Source: Brucella tritici (GTDB taxonomy: Bacteria > Pseudomonadota > Alphaproteobacteria > Rhizobiales > Rhizobiaceae). Taken from it: a stretch of 64,000 nucleotides of DNA. The stretch's first letter is position 1; every line of letters begins with the position of its first letter. A program made the translations under genes and the position numbers. Shown here piece by piece: positions 10,057-19,627 of this stretch. The notes beneath the pieces are model-generated. The model had not been told where the DNA came from, made no database searches, and was given only the letters and a program-made list of their open reading frames with translations. Location: NCBI RefSeq assembly GCF_902825325.1, contig NZ_CADEAR010000004.1, positions 248,001-312,000 on the forward strand. Reading direction: 5' to 3'.

Positions 10057-11796
10057 ATGACTACAGATGACGATAACAAGGACGGCAAGCGTCCCTATGG
10101 CCGAGGAGGGCGCTCCGATCGTCCCGGCCGGACAGACCGGGATAGCCGTCCGCGCCGCGACGACGGTGGACGTGACAAGCCACGAAAATTCGGATCGCGC
10201 GGCACTGAAGCGCAGGAGGAGACGAGTGAGCGTATTGCCAAGCGTCTGGCGCGCGCAGGCATAGCTTCGCGTCGTGAAGCTGAGACGATGATTGCGGCTG
10301 GCCGTATTGCTGTGAACGGCAAGGTGCTGGAAAGCCCGGCTGTCAATGTCAAGCGTACTGACATTATCACGGTCGACGGCAAGCCGTTGAAGCAAACCGA
10401 GCGTACCCGTCTCTGGCTGTACCATAAGCCAGCAGGTTTGGTGACGACAAATCGCGATCCTGAAGGCCGTCCAACGGTTTTTGAGGCGTTGCCAGCAGAA
10501 ATGCCGCGTGTGCTGTCGGTCGGTCGGCTTGATATCAATACCGAAGGGCTTCTTCTTCTGACCAATGATGGCGGGTTGTCACGCGTTCTGGAGCTGCCGT
10601 CCACCGGATGGTTGCGCCGCTATCGTGTGCGGGCTCATGGCAAGGTCACCCAGCCGCAACTGGATGAACTGAAGAACGGCATAGCGGTCGATGGCGTGTT
10701 CTACGGCAGCATTGAAGCCGAACTTGAACGCGTACAGGGTGCGAACGTCTGGATTTCCATCGGGTTGCGTGAAGGCAAGAACCGCGAAGTGAAGAACATT
10801 CTCGGTGCGCTGGGCCTTACGGTCGGGCGGCTTATCCGTGTTTCGTTCGGCCCGTTCCAGCTTAGTGATCTTGAAGAAGGCGCCGTTCGCGAAATCAAGG
10901 GGCGTATTCTGCGGGATCAGTTGGGTGACAAGCTGATCGAGGAATCGGGCGCAGATTTTGATGCCCCTGTTCTCAATGAGTTTTCCAACACCGCCGTGCA
11001 GGGCCGCACTCGCCGTGAGATGGAAGAAACTCAGCCGGAGCAGGAAGGCGAAACCCGCCGGGCACCGCGTGAGCGTGAATGGATTTCCAGTCGCCCCGAA
11101 CGTCGTCGCGGACGGGAAGACAAGACAGAGAAGGTCGAGCCACGCCGTCGTGGAAACGCCAATGTCTGGATGGCTCCCGGTGCGCGACCCAAGGGCGAAA
11201 AGGCGGCTGCAAAGCCTCCTCGTGTAGAGCACCAGGTTCCGCATCGCTCGGCAAAGTTCAGTGGCGACCTGCAAATGCGGCCGCGCCGGGCTGGGGAAGA
11301 GGAGCAGGGTCGCGGCCGCGAAGACGGCGGCGAACGCCGCTACAACAAACGACCGGAAGGCCGTTTTGACAAGGATTCCCGTCCACAACGTCCGCGCCCG
11401 GAAAGAAATCGTTCGGAAGAAGGACGTCCGGAGCGCCGCGAGCCGCGTGAGGATGGACGCAAGGAACGTCGTCCCGGCAAGCGCGAACGTGCGGAATTGC
11501 GCGATACGGAAGGGCGCTCTGCAGAGCACGGTAAAGGTGGCTTTGAGGGTCGTAAGACGGGTAAGCCGGGCGGGCCGCGTGGAGAAGGCCGTTTTGGTGC
11601 TTCCGACCGTGATACGCGTTCAGGTCCGCGCAGCAGCGGACCGGGCAACAAGACTCGTCGTTTTGATGATCGCCCGAACGATGGCCCGCGTCGGGGACCG
11701 GGAAGCAAGCCGGGTGGTAAACCTGGTGGAAAGCCGGGAGGCGGCAAGTCAGGCGGTGGCAGAACTGGAGGCGGCGGTGCGGATCGTCGGCGGTAA
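10057..11796 (+). CDS. rluB: 23S rRNA pseudouridine synthase RluB-like, with long basic tail
   Basis: An N-terminal basic leader of about 45 residues precedes an S4 RNA-binding domain (ERIAKRLARAGIASRREAE) and an RsuA/RluB-family catalytic domain with GRLDINTEGLLLL; the catalytic aspartate is residue 159. The core matches RluB, which modifies position 2605 of 23S rRNA. From about residue 310 to 579 the chain is an arginine/glycine/glutamate/proline-rich low-complexity tail ending in PGGKPGG-type repeats, nearly half the protein. Such tails are common in alphaproteobacterial RluB and probably bind RNA. The last 20 bases overlap the rsmD start, so translation is probably coupled. Confidence 0.9.
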   Translation: MTTDDDNKDGKRPYGRGGRSDRPGRTDRDSRPRRDDGGRDKPRKFGSRGTEAQEETSERIAKRLARAGIASRREAETMIAAGRIAVNGKVLESPAVNVKRTDIITVDGKPLKQTERTRLWLYHKPAGLVTTNRDPEGRPTVFEALPAEMPRVLSVGRLDINTEGLLLLTNDGGLSRVLELPSTGWLRRYRVRAHGKVTQPQLDELKNGIAVDGVFYGSIEAELERVQGANVWISIGLREGKNREVKNILGALGLTVGRLIRVSFGPFQLSDLEEGAVREIKGRILRDQLGDKLIEESGADFDAPVLNEFSNTAVQGRTRREMEETQPEQEGETRRAPREREWISSRPERRRGREDKTEKVEPRRRGNANVWMAPGARPKGEKAAAKPPRVEHQVPHRSAKFSGDLQMRPRRAGEEEQGRGREDGGERRYNKRPEGRFDKDSRPQRPRPERNRSEEGRPERREPREDGRKERRPGKRERAELRDTEGRSAEHGKGGFEGRKTGKPGGPRGEGRFGASDRDTRSGPRSSGPGNKTRRFDDRPNDGPRRGPGSKPGGKPGGKPGGGKSGGGRTGGGGADRRR

Positions 11797-12340
11797 GTTC
11801 CGTGGGCGAGTGCTCGTAACACCTTCGACCAACGCCATTCGTCCCACCACTGACCGCACTCGCGAGAGCCTGTTCAATATTCTCGCGCATAATTTCCTCG
11901 ACAAGGTGGAGGGCGCGCGCGTCCTCGACCTGTTCGCGGGAACTGGCGCGCTCGGTTTGGAGGCTTTGTCGCGCGGCGCGCGCTATGCGACCTTCGTGGA
12001 AGAATCCGTAGAAGGACGGGGATTGTTGCGCCAGAATATCGAAGCTTTCAGTCTTCAGGGGCATACCAAAATTTTGCGGCGCGACGCTTGCCAGCTAGGT
12101 ATTGTCGGCACGATGGAGCCGTTTGACCTGGTTTTTGCGGATCCTCCCTATGGACGTCGAATGGGTGAAAAGGCTTTTTTATCAGCGCTTCAGGGCGGCT
12201 GGCTTAATCCTGACGCACTTTTGGTGCTTGAAGAAGATGCTGAGGCGGCGCTCGAACTCGATGAACGATTCGTCGTGCTGGAAGAGCGCAACTACGGGGG
12301 CACGATTATTCGGCTGATCCAGTTGAAAGCCGCCGGTTGA
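11777..12340 (+). CDS. rsmD: 16S rRNA guanine-N2 methyltransferase RsmD
   Basis: The 187-residue product starts with the family signature RIVGGKFRGR and TRPTTDRTRESLFN-like sequence. It has the SAM motif LDLFAGTGALGLEAL and the catalytic DPPY (FADPPYGRR). RsmD methylates G966 of 16S rRNA. The open frame runs far upstream, but GTG at 11777, with GGAGG five bases before it, gives the canonical N-terminus and overlaps rluB by 20 bases. Confidence 0.93.
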   Translation: MRIVGGKFRGRVLVTPSTNAIRPTTDRTRESLFNILAHNFLDKVEGARVLDLFAGTGALGLEALSRGARYATFVEESVEGRGLLRQNIEAFSLQGHTKILRRDACQLGIVGTMEPFDLVFADPPYGRRMGEKAFLSALQGGWLNPDALLVLEEDAEAALELDERFVVLEERNYGGTIIRLIQLKAAG

Positions 12341-12423
12341 ATTAGCGGACGATTCCGTTCGCATAAAATATAACAAGTCGCCCGGAACAACCGAGCGAAG
12401 ATGAAACCGATTGGAGATGTCGC

Positions 12424-13968
12424 TTGGTGAAAACCCCCTCACTCCGGCGCTTGCTGCTGTCTACCGCCTTGGGTTTCGTGCTGGCTTTACCAATGGCAAA
12501 CGGTGTTGTCCGGGCAGAAAGCCAACCTGCCGCTACTACTGAAACGCAACCAGCGCCTCCGTCGCCACCAGCTACTGAACAAGCGGCGCTTCCAGAAATT
12601 ATCCAGTCGGATGGAGTCAGTCACTTCACATTGCCAAATGGTTTGGAAGTGGTCGTTATCCCCGATCATCGCGCTCCGGTCGTGACCCAGATGATCTGGT
12701 ACCATGTGGGATCGGCCGATGAGGCACCCGGCGTTTCGGGTATTGCGCATTTCCTCGAACATCTGATGTTCAAGGGGACGAAGAACCATCCAGCTGGTGA
12801 GTTTTCGGCGAAAGTTGCCTCCATCGGCGGGCAGGAAAACGCCTTCACGTCTTATGATTATACGGCCTATTTCCAGCGTGTATCTCCCGAAGCGCTGGAA
12901 ATGGTGATGCAGTTCGAGTCGGACCGGATGGAAAATCTGGTGCTCAACGAAGAAGCCGTCAAAACCGAGCGGGACGTCATTCTGGAAGAGCGCCGCATGC
13001 GGGTCGATTCCAATCCCGCGTCGATGCTGATGGAAAACGCCGACGCTGTCCTTTTCTATAACCATCCTTATCGCAAGCCTGTCATTGGCTGGCAGCAGGA
13101 AATGGAAAAGCTAAGCCTCAAGAACGCCATCGACTTTTATCAGCAATATTATACACCGAATAATGCGACGCTTGTTATAGCCGGAGACGTTTCGCCAGAA
13201 CGCGTGCGTGATCTGACTTTGAAGACATGGGCAAACGTGCCGAAACGAGCCGAAGTTCTGCCGCGTGAGCGTCCGCAGGAACCCGCGAAGCACGCCGCGC
13301 GCGTCGTGACGCTGCATGATGAGCGTGTCAGCACGCCTTCTTTCCGAGTGTCTTGGCTCGTACCATCCTATGCGAATGAAAAGCGGTTTCCGAATGTGAA
13401 ACCGGGGGATGCCCCCGCTCTTGATCTTTTAAGCGAAATTCTTGGCGGTTCGTTACGTTCGCGCCTTTATCAGGAATTGATCGTCAAGCAGGGTATTGCT
13501 GCCAATACGGGCGCGAGCTATGGCGGCGATGCGCTCGATGACGGTACGTTTTCCGTTTATGGTGCACCACGCAATGGCGCTACGCTTGGCGATGTTGAAA
13601 AGGCTGTTGATACCGAAGTTGCGCGGATCATCAAGGATGGCGTCAGCCAGACTGAGCTCGATCAAGCTCGCAATCGTTTCCTGAAAGCGGTTATCTTTGC
13701 ACGCGACAGCCAGACAGGTATGTCCCGGATTTATGGCTCGTCGCTGTCTGTAGGACAGACGGTCGACGATATCCAGAAATGGCCGGAGGTCATCAAGGGT
13801 GTCACCGTCGACCAAATCAAGGATGTGGCGACGCGCTATCTTGTCAAAGACCAGTCGGTAACCAGCTACTTGCTTCCACCCGACGCCGAGCCGGAAAGCG
13901 CTCGCGAGAACCCGGCCGCGTCAACAGAGGGCGCCGATGGCAATGGTGCTGAGGGAGCAATCCAGTGA
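12424..13968 (+). CDS. M16 family zinc peptidase (active subunit)
   Basis: The 514-residue product has a signal peptide followed by a proline/glutamine-rich linker and the peptidase domain. The inverted zinc motif is HFLEH with histidines at residues 109 and 113 and glutamate at 112; the downstream zinc-ligand glutamate lies in the VILEERRMR stretch. It is related to mitochondrial processing peptidase and PqqL/YmxG-type enzymes and should act in the periplasm. It starts at TTG 12424 or the adjacent GTG 12427, with GGAG upstream. The next gene encodes a paralogue lacking the zinc motif and overlaps by four bases, so the two probably form a heterodimer. Confidence 0.9.
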   Translation: MVKTPSLRRLLLSTALGFVLALPMANGVVRAESQPAATTETQPAPPSPPATEQAALPEIIQSDGVSHFTLPNGLEVVVIPDHRAPVVTQMIWYHVGSADEAPGVSGIAHFLEHLMFKGTKNHPAGEFSAKVASIGGQENAFTSYDYTAYFQRVSPEALEMVMQFESDRMENLVLNEEAVKTERDVILEERRMRVDSNPASMLMENADAVLFYNHPYRKPVIGWQQEMEKLSLKNAIDFYQQYYTPNNATLVIAGDVSPERVRDLTLKTWANVPKRAEVLPRERPQEPAKHAARVVTLHDERVSTPSFRVSWLVPSYANEKRFPNVKPGDAPALDLLSEILGGSLRSRLYQELIVKQGIAANTGASYGGDALDDGTFSVYGAPRNGATLGDVEKAVDTEVARIIKDGVSQTELDQARNRFLKAVIFARDSQTGMSRIYGSSLSVGQTVDDIQKWPEVIKGVTVDQIKDVATRYLVKDQSVTSYLLPPDAEPESARENPAASTEGADGNGAEGAIQ

Positions 13969-15320
13969 AGAACATTCTTATGTTGAACTTCAAACGTGTT
14001 TTCGGCTTTCGCTATGCCAGTTCCGCTGTGGGTATTCTTGCGGCATCCATGACATTGTTGATCGTATGTGCCTTGCCGGCGCGCGCAATAGAAATTCAGG
14101 AAGTTGTTTCGCCAAAGGGCATTCATGCTTGGCTGGTAGAAGACGATTCAGTTCCGCTTGTTTCCATGCGGTTCTCATTCAAGGGTGGCACATCACAGGA
14201 TCCTTCAGGCAAGGAAGGGTTGGCTAACCTCATGACTGGGCTGTTCGACGAGGGCGCCGGCGACCTGAAATCGGATGCATTTCAGGAGAAGATCGACAAT
14301 CTGGGCGCGGAAATGAGTTTTTCTGCAACGCCCGATTCTGTTTCGGGCGGCATTCGCATGCTCGCGGAAAATCGTGACGCAGTAACGAGTTTGCTTGCTC
14401 TTGCCGTCAACAAGCCTCGCTTCGACCAGGATGCAATCGACCGTATTCGACAGCAGGTGGTTGCAAGTATCGAATCATCGCAACGTAATCCTTCGACGAT
14501 TGCATCGCGTAAATTCTCCGAAGTTCTCTACGGCAACCATCCTTATGCGCGTCCCGATGACGGCACGGTGAAGTCGCTGCAATCGATCACGCGTGACGAT
14601 CTGCTGAACTTTCATCGCAAGAATTTTGCACGTGACCGCCTGACCATTGGCGTAGTGGGTTCCATCAACGCAAAGGATCTTGGTGCGTTGCTGGATAAGG
14701 TGTTCGGTGATCTGCCTGCGATGGCCGAACTGGTTCCCGTACCGGATGCCAAACTGGCACTCGGCACCACGACCAGTCTCAATTTCGATATGCCGCAGAC
14801 CTCGATCAGTTTCGTCTATCCGGCTATTCCGCGCAAAGATCCCGAATTCTTTGCAGCCTATCTGATGAATCATATTCTGGGAGGCGGCTTTACCTCGCGA
14901 CTCTATGCCGAGGTGCGCGAAAAGCGCGGTCTTGCCTATTCGGTGTCGTCATCTATGGTCATGCGTGATCATGTTTCAGCGCTTATGATTTCGACCGCAA
15001 CCCGTCCCGATAAGGCGCAGGAATCCCTGAAGATCATTCGTGAACAGGTTGCTGCAATGGCTGCCGAGGGACCGACGGAAGAGGAACTTGCTGCTGCAAA
15101 AAACTTCCTCAAGGGGTCTTACGCAGTCAACAATCTGGACTCGTCTGCAGCAATCGCTGAAACTCTCGTCAGCTTGCAGGAAGCAGAACTTCCGCGTGAT
15201 TATATCGACAAGCGCTCGGAGTTGATCGATGCTGTAACGCTGGATCAGGTCAAGGCTATTGCCAAGAAGCTGCTTGAAGCGGAACCGGCAATACTGATTT
15301 TCGGTCCAGCCCAAAGCTAA
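13965..15320 (+). CDS. M16 family peptidase-like protein (partner subunit without zinc motif)
   Basis: This 451-residue secreted protein has a signal peptide ending near LPARA. It shares the M16 fold, but where the active subunit has HxxEH it reads ANLMTGLFDEG, so no zinc site is present. It keeps the FTSRLYAEVREKRGLAYSV region, which in M16 heterodimers helps bind substrate. GTG at 13965 overlaps the preceding stop by four bases and has GAGGGAG upstream. In characterised pairs the inactive subunit supplies substrate-binding residues; here that role is inferred. Confidence 0.88.
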   Translation: MKNILMLNFKRVFGFRYASSAVGILAASMTLLIVCALPARAIEIQEVVSPKGIHAWLVEDDSVPLVSMRFSFKGGTSQDPSGKEGLANLMTGLFDEGAGDLKSDAFQEKIDNLGAEMSFSATPDSVSGGIRMLAENRDAVTSLLALAVNKPRFDQDAIDRIRQQVVASIESSQRNPSTIASRKFSEVLYGNHPYARPDDGTVKSLQSITRDDLLNFHRKNFARDRLTIGVVGSINAKDLGALLDKVFGDLPAMAELVPVPDAKLALGTTTSLNFDMPQTSISFVYPAIPRKDPEFFAAYLMNHILGGGFTSRLYAEVREKRGLAYSVSSSMVMRDHVSALMISTATRPDKAQESLKIIREQVAAMAAEGPTEEELAAAKNFLKGSYAVNNLDSSAAIAETLVSLQEAELPRDYIDKRSELIDAVTLDQVKAIAKKLLEAEPAILIFGPAQS

Positions 15321-15331
15321 AAGGTGCCAAA

Positions 15332-16207
15332 TTGGAAAAGGCAGTGCCGTCATCACCCCGAATTGCCGTCGCTTTCGGCGGAGGAGGGGCACGCGGCATT
15401 GCTCATATCCATATCGTTGAAGTACTTGACGAACTTGGTATCAGGCCGGTTGCAATTGCAGGCTCTTCGATAGGCTCGATCGTCGGCGCTGGCATGGCGA
15501 GCGGTATGACCGGCAAGGAAATTCATGAATATATGGCAGCGATTTTCAATCGCCGCTCCGAAGTCGCCAAGCGCATGTGGCAGACTCGACCGGCTCGCTG
15601 GGTAGAGTTACTGAAGGGTGGGCTACGCGTCAGCCAGTTCAACATCGAAAAGGTGCTGGACGTCTTTTTGCCTGTCAGCTTACCAGCCAATGTAGAAGAA
15701 TTGAAAATCCCGATGAGCATTACGGCGGCGGATTTCCATGCCGCTCGGGAAATTCATATTCGTGATGGCGATCTACATTCCGCCATTGCAGCGTCCTGCG
15801 CCATACCGCCGGTGTTCGCTCCGGTGCGTAGAAATGACCGCATTCTGGTCGATGGCGGATTATTCAATCCAGTACCCTTTGATTTGCTGTTCGATGAGGC
15901 CGATATTGTCATAGGCATTGACGTTGTTGGCACCCCGGTCGGACCTGACGACTATATGCCAACGACGTTCGAGGCGGTGATCGGCGCGAACCAGCTGACG
16001 ATGTGCTCCATCATCGAAAACAAATTTCGCATTCGCCCTCCGCACATTTTCATTCGCCCTAATGTCGAGCGGATTGGGCTTCTCGATTTCCTGAAGTTCG
16101 AGCAAATCTTGTCACAAAGCGCCAGCGTTCGTGACGAACTGAAACGCGCTATCGAACTGGCACTTGAGGGGAAAGTGGTGCCGATAAACTCAACTCTTGC
16201 TACCTGA
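15332..16207 (+). CDS. Patatin-like phospholipase (RssA-type)
   Basis: The 291-residue product shows the oxyanion-hole motif GGGGARG near residue 15, the nucleophile elbow GSSIGS (serine 46) and DGG with catalytic aspartate 174, so the Ser-Asp dyad is complete. It lacks a signal peptide and should act in the cytoplasm as a lipid acyl hydrolase; the substrate is unknown. It starts at TTG 15332 with AAAGG upstream, eleven bases after the second M16 gene, and probably belongs to the same operon. Confidence 0.88.
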   Translation: MEKAVPSSPRIAVAFGGGGARGIAHIHIVEVLDELGIRPVAIAGSSIGSIVGAGMASGMTGKEIHEYMAAIFNRRSEVAKRMWQTRPARWVELLKGGLRVSQFNIEKVLDVFLPVSLPANVEELKIPMSITAADFHAAREIHIRDGDLHSAIAASCAIPPVFAPVRRNDRILVDGGLFNPVPFDLLFDEADIVIGIDVVGTPVGPDDYMPTTFEAVIGANQLTMCSIIENKFRIRPPHIFIRPNVERIGLLDFLKFEQILSQSASVRDELKRAIELALEGKVVPINSTLAT

Positions 16208-16216
16208 ATTTATCGG
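16181..16216. terminator. Hairpin spanning the patatin gene stop
   Basis: CCGATAAA and TTTATCGG form an 8-bp stem around the stop codon of the patatin gene, between convergent genes. The loop is long (20 bases), so a terminator role is only possible. Confidence 0.3.
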
Positions 16217-16232
16217 CGTCTTTATATGATTG

Positions 16233-18080
16233 CTATTCCGCCGGAATCGGTGATCCGACTGTGTCACTTGACGATGCCGCGGGCACGATATCATCTGCAC
16301 CTTTGTCGATGCGCTGGCCTTCGCGAGCTGGTTTGACCAGAGGCTCTGGTGTGACCGGCTTGTTGAAAAGCAGATGGCGCCCGGCCAGAATTCCTTCCGA
16401 AGCCTGCACGTGGAGACGGTCTTCGTCGCGCTGGCGCACATCTTCGCGAATTCCGTAGGCTCGCGTTTCGGCTATGCCGAGCCCCTCAAGCGTCCGCTGA
16501 CCGAACAGCAGGCCGGATTCAAATGTTTCGCGGAGTTCATATTCAACGCCTTGCGCTCGTAATTGCAACGTATGTTCGCGATCATAGGAACGAACGAACA
16601 AACGCACGTCCGGATATTCGGATTGTATGAGATTGACGATGTGGTTAGTCGTTTCCTTCTTGTGAGTACAGACGGCGACAATCTTTGCTTTTCGAATTCC
16701 TGCGGCTTCCAGGACGTCCTTGCGGGTGCCGTCACCGAAGTAAATGCGGAAGCCAAATTTTCCCGCTGCACGGACACGGTTGGGCGAACTGTCAATCACG
16801 GTTACGTCGATACCACCGGCAAGAAGAATCTGCGATGCAATCTGCCCGTATCGTGAAAAGCCGATCATCAAGACGTCAGAACCTGCACCTTCATAGTTCT
16901 CTTCAATGACGTCGACAGTCTTATCCTTGATAAGCAGCTTCGACCCTATCGCGACAGAAAGCGGCGTCAGAGCCATGGATACGGTGACGGCGGCCACGAG
17001 CTCGGAACCAAGAGCGCTTGAGATAATGGCTGCAGCCGAGGCTGCCGAGAACAGAACGAAAGCAAATTCACCGCCCTGCGGCAGAAGAAAAGCGATCCGC
17101 ACTGCATCGTTATGGCTGGACCGGAAGATGCGGCACAACAGATAGATGATGGCGATTTTGGTGGCCATGAAGATGGGCACTGCAAGAAGGATAATCTTCC
17201 AGTATTGCAGGATCACCGTGAGGTTGAGCGACAAGCCGACCGCAACAAAGAACAATCCAAGGAAAATACCGCGAAAAGGTTCGATGTCCGCTTCCAGTTC
17301 GTGTCGATAGGACGATTCTGCAAGCAGAACGCCTGCAATGAATGCGCCCATGGCCATCGAAAGGCCTGCAGCCTGAAGTAGGCTGGCTGATCCGAGTACC
17401 ACAAAGAGCGCTGCGGCGATCATTACTTCGCGGGCGCCTGTGTTGGCAATAATGCGAAACATCGGATTGATGAGATAGCGTCCTGCAATCACCAGCGCCG
17501 CTATGGCTGCGATAGCTGTGGCGAGATGGAATCCTGCACTCGCCTGTGACGGTTCGTTTGGCGAAAGTGCCGGAATAATTGCAAGGATCGGCACGATCGC
17601 AAGGTCCTGGAACAGCAGGATCGAAAAAGCACGCTGGCCGTGTTTCTGGTTCGTTTCGGCCCGGTCCTCCAAAACTTGCATCGCAAATGCCGTAGACGAA
17701 AGCGCAAGACCGAAACCGATGATGATTCCTGCTTCAGGGCTGAGGCCCGCAAAATAGATGCCAAGAGCGGTCAGAGCTGCTCCACAAATCAGAACTTGGG
17801 CGGTGCCAAGACCGAAGATCGATTGGCGCAATGCCCAAAGTCTTGAGGGCTTCAGCTCCAGTCCGATAATGAAGAGAAGAAAGACAACCCCGAGCTCGGA
17901 GAAGTGCAGAAAATCTTCTCCGTCTGCAATCAGGCGAGCTACAGGTCCAATCGTGATGCCTGCCGCAAGATAGCCGAGGACTGTGCCAAGCCCTAATCGT
18001 TTGAACAGCGGCGCAGCGATAATTGCACCACCCAAAATCATCAGACACTGTAGGTAGAGACTTCCGCCAGTTGCAACCAT
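16233..18080 (-). CDS. CPA2 family monovalent cation:proton antiporter (Kef-type) with TrkA-N domain
   Basis: The 615-residue product has an N-terminal Na+/H+ exchanger domain of about 12 hydrophobic segments (from ILGGAIIAAPLFKRLGLG through about residue 385). A cytoplasmic Rossmann-type TrkA-N domain (MIGFSRYGQIASQ) follows, then a charged tail. This is the layout of KefB/KefC/YbaL potassium efflux systems; glutathione gating cannot be judged. The open frame extends upstream to 18644, but ATG at 18080 starts just before the first membrane helix. It is divergent from tldE. Confidence 0.88.
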   Translation of the reverse strand: MVATGGSLYLQCLMILGGAIIAAPLFKRLGLGTVLGYLAAGITIGPVARLIADGEDFLHFSELGVVFLLFIIGLELKPSRLWALRQSIFGLGTAQVLICGAALTALGIYFAGLSPEAGIIIGFGLALSSTAFAMQVLEDRAETNQKHGQRAFSILLFQDLAIVPILAIIPALSPNEPSQASAGFHLATAIAAIAALVIAGRYLINPMFRIIANTGAREVMIAAALFVVLGSASLLQAAGLSMAMGAFIAGVLLAESSYRHELEADIEPFRGIFLGLFFVAVGLSLNLTVILQYWKIILLAVPIFMATKIAIIYLLCRIFRSSHNDAVRIAFLLPQGGEFAFVLFSAASAAAIISSALGSELVAAVTVSMALTPLSVAIGSKLLIKDKTVDVIEENYEGAGSDVLMIGFSRYGQIASQILLAGGIDVTVIDSSPNRVRAAGKFGFRIYFGDGTRKDVLEAAGIRKAKIVAVCTHKKETTNHIVNLIQSEYPDVRLFVRSYDREHTLQLRAQGVEYELRETFESGLLFGQRTLEGLGIAETRAYGIREDVRQRDEDRLHVQASEGILAGRHLLFNKPVTPEPLVKPAREGQRIDKGADDIVPAASSSDTVGSPIPAE

Positions 18081-18253
18081 GCCAAGCTCTTGGAATTTGG
18101 AGAAATGTAGGAGGACTTGCCTTGAAGCCCTTGGATTTCGGCAATATAGAAACAAGATATGGCTGTAATCAGCCCGATGTCGAACAATTTGACGATATTT
18201 TTTAGCAAGTCCCGGTTTCGGTCCCGCTGCAAATTGTAGTGCAAGGTTGAACC

Positions 18254-19627
18254 GTGATAAACTTGGGAAACTCGGATTATATAATGATTTCAGATAATTC
18301 GGCAGAGAAACTTGTTGATCGAGCAGCCGCTCTCGTGGCTGCGGCCAAACGTGCCGGTGCGGATCAGGCTGACGCAGTCGTGATGCGTGCGCGGTCCGTA
18401 AGCGTGTCGGTGAGGCTGGGTAAGGTTGAGGGAACCGAATCGTCGGAAAGCGACGATTTCGCTCTGCGCGTTTTTGTGGGGCGTCGCATTGCGAGTGTTT
18501 CAGCAAATGCGAGCGCCGACCCCGACCGTCTCGCTGAGCGGGCGGTGGCCATGGCGCGTGTTGCGCCGGAAGACCCTTATGAACAACTGGCCGATCCAAT
18601 GCTGCTTGTGGTTTCGCCTCGTGATCTTGATCTCTACGATTCAACGGAAATCGATTCCGAACGTCTGACAGAGGATGCGCTTGTGGCGGAAGCTGCGGCG
18701 CTTGCCGTTAAAGGTGTGACAAATTCGGGTGGTGCTGGCGCTTCGCGCAGTCTGGGTGGTCTGGTGCTGGTCACGTCCACCGGGTTTTCAGGCCAATATG
18801 CTGCCACACGCTTTGGACGATCGGTCTCGGCGATTGCAGGCGAGGGCACGAAAATGGAGCGCGACTATGATTTTAGTTCGCGACTGCATTTTTCCGATCT
18901 TGATACGCCGGATGATATTGGGCGTCGCGCTGGCGAACGCGCTGTGCGAAGGCTGGGTGCGCGTCAGGCAAAGACGGGGCCGGTTACTGTTGTCTTTGAT
19001 CCTCGCCTTGCACGCGGTATTGCGGGACATCTTGCAAGCGCCATTAACGGCGCTTCGGTTGCGCGCAAGACGAGCTTTCTTCGCGACAGTCTCGGCAGAC
19101 AGATTCTCAAGCAGGGTATAAACGTTACCGACAATCCGCTGCGTGTGCGTGGTTCTTCTTCGCGTCCGTTCGACGGCGAAGGGATTGAGGGGCAGCCGTT
19201 GACGATGGTTGAAGACGGCGTTCTCAATCATTGGTTGCTTTCTGGGTCGAGCGCCCGCGAGCTCGGTTTGCGAGGCAATGGTCGCGGTGTTCGTTCTGGC
19301 TCCAGCGTTTCTCCAGCATCGACCAATTTTGCTATCGAACCCGGTTCACAGTCACCGGAGGAATTAATCCGTGCAATCGGCACAGGTTTTTATGTAACGG
19401 AGGTGTTTGGGCAGGGCGTTGACATGATAACGGGCCAATATAGCCGCGGCGCGTCGGGGTTTTGGATCGAAAATGGCGAGCTCGCCTATCCCGTTAGCGA
19501 AGTGACGATCGCTTCGAACCTCAAGGACATGTTCCTCAATATGACACCAGCGTCCGATATCGACCGAAATTTCGGGATGACGGCGCCGACACTCGTAATC
19601 GAAGGCATGACCCTTGCCGGAAACTGA
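18254..19627 (+). CDS. pmbA: TldE/PmbA family metalloprotease subunit
   Basis: The 457-residue product matches the TldE (PmbA) family: GKVEGTESSESDDFALRVFVG near the N-terminus and GANFAIEPG-like and QYSRGASGFWIENGE stretches in the C-terminal domain. It lacks the HExxxH zinc motif of TldD, which fits the TldE half of the TldD/TldE protease. The partner tldD is not in the window. GTG at 18254 has AAGG upstream; ATG at 18284 is an alternative. It is the first gene of a tight plus-strand operon that runs to lpxK. Confidence 0.9.
   Translation: MINLGNSDYIMISDNSAEKLVDRAAALVAAAKRAGADQADAVVMRARSVSVSVRLGKVEGTESSESDDFALRVFVGRRIASVSANASADPDRLAERAVAMARVAPEDPYEQLADPMLLVVSPRDLDLYDSTEIDSERLTEDALVAEAAALAVKGVTNSGGAGASRSLGGLVLVTSTGFSGQYAATRFGRSVSAIAGEGTKMERDYDFSSRLHFSDLDTPDDIGRRAGERAVRRLGARQAKTGPVTVVFDPRLARGIAGHLASAINGASVARKTSFLRDSLGRQILKQGINVTDNPLRVRGSSSRPFDGEGIEGQPLTMVEDGVLNHWLLSGSSARELGLRGNGRGVRSGSSVSPASTNFAIEPGSQSPEELIRAIGTGFYVTEVFGQGVDMITGQYSRGASGFWIENGELAYPVSEVTIASNLKDMFLNMTPASDIDRNFGMTAPTLVIEGMTLAGN

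Noticed and set aside
10579-11529. 316-residue frame antisense to the rluB tail region
   Set aside because: It mirrors the arginine-rich coding of rluB and shows no family features or ribosome site.
11261-11776. Long N-terminal extension of rsmD
   Set aside because: It lies in another frame of rluB and lacks homology; GTG 11777 with GGAGG gives the canonical RsmD N-terminus.
11560-11790. Repeated GGTGGAAAGCC-like DNA as a CRISPR or tandem-repeat locus
   Set aside because: These are short in-frame codons for the PGGKPGG tail of RluB, with no spacers.
18081-18644. N-terminal extension of the Kef-type antiporter
   Set aside because: It runs into the divergent tldE gene and lacks membrane segments; the antiporter domain begins at ATG 18080.
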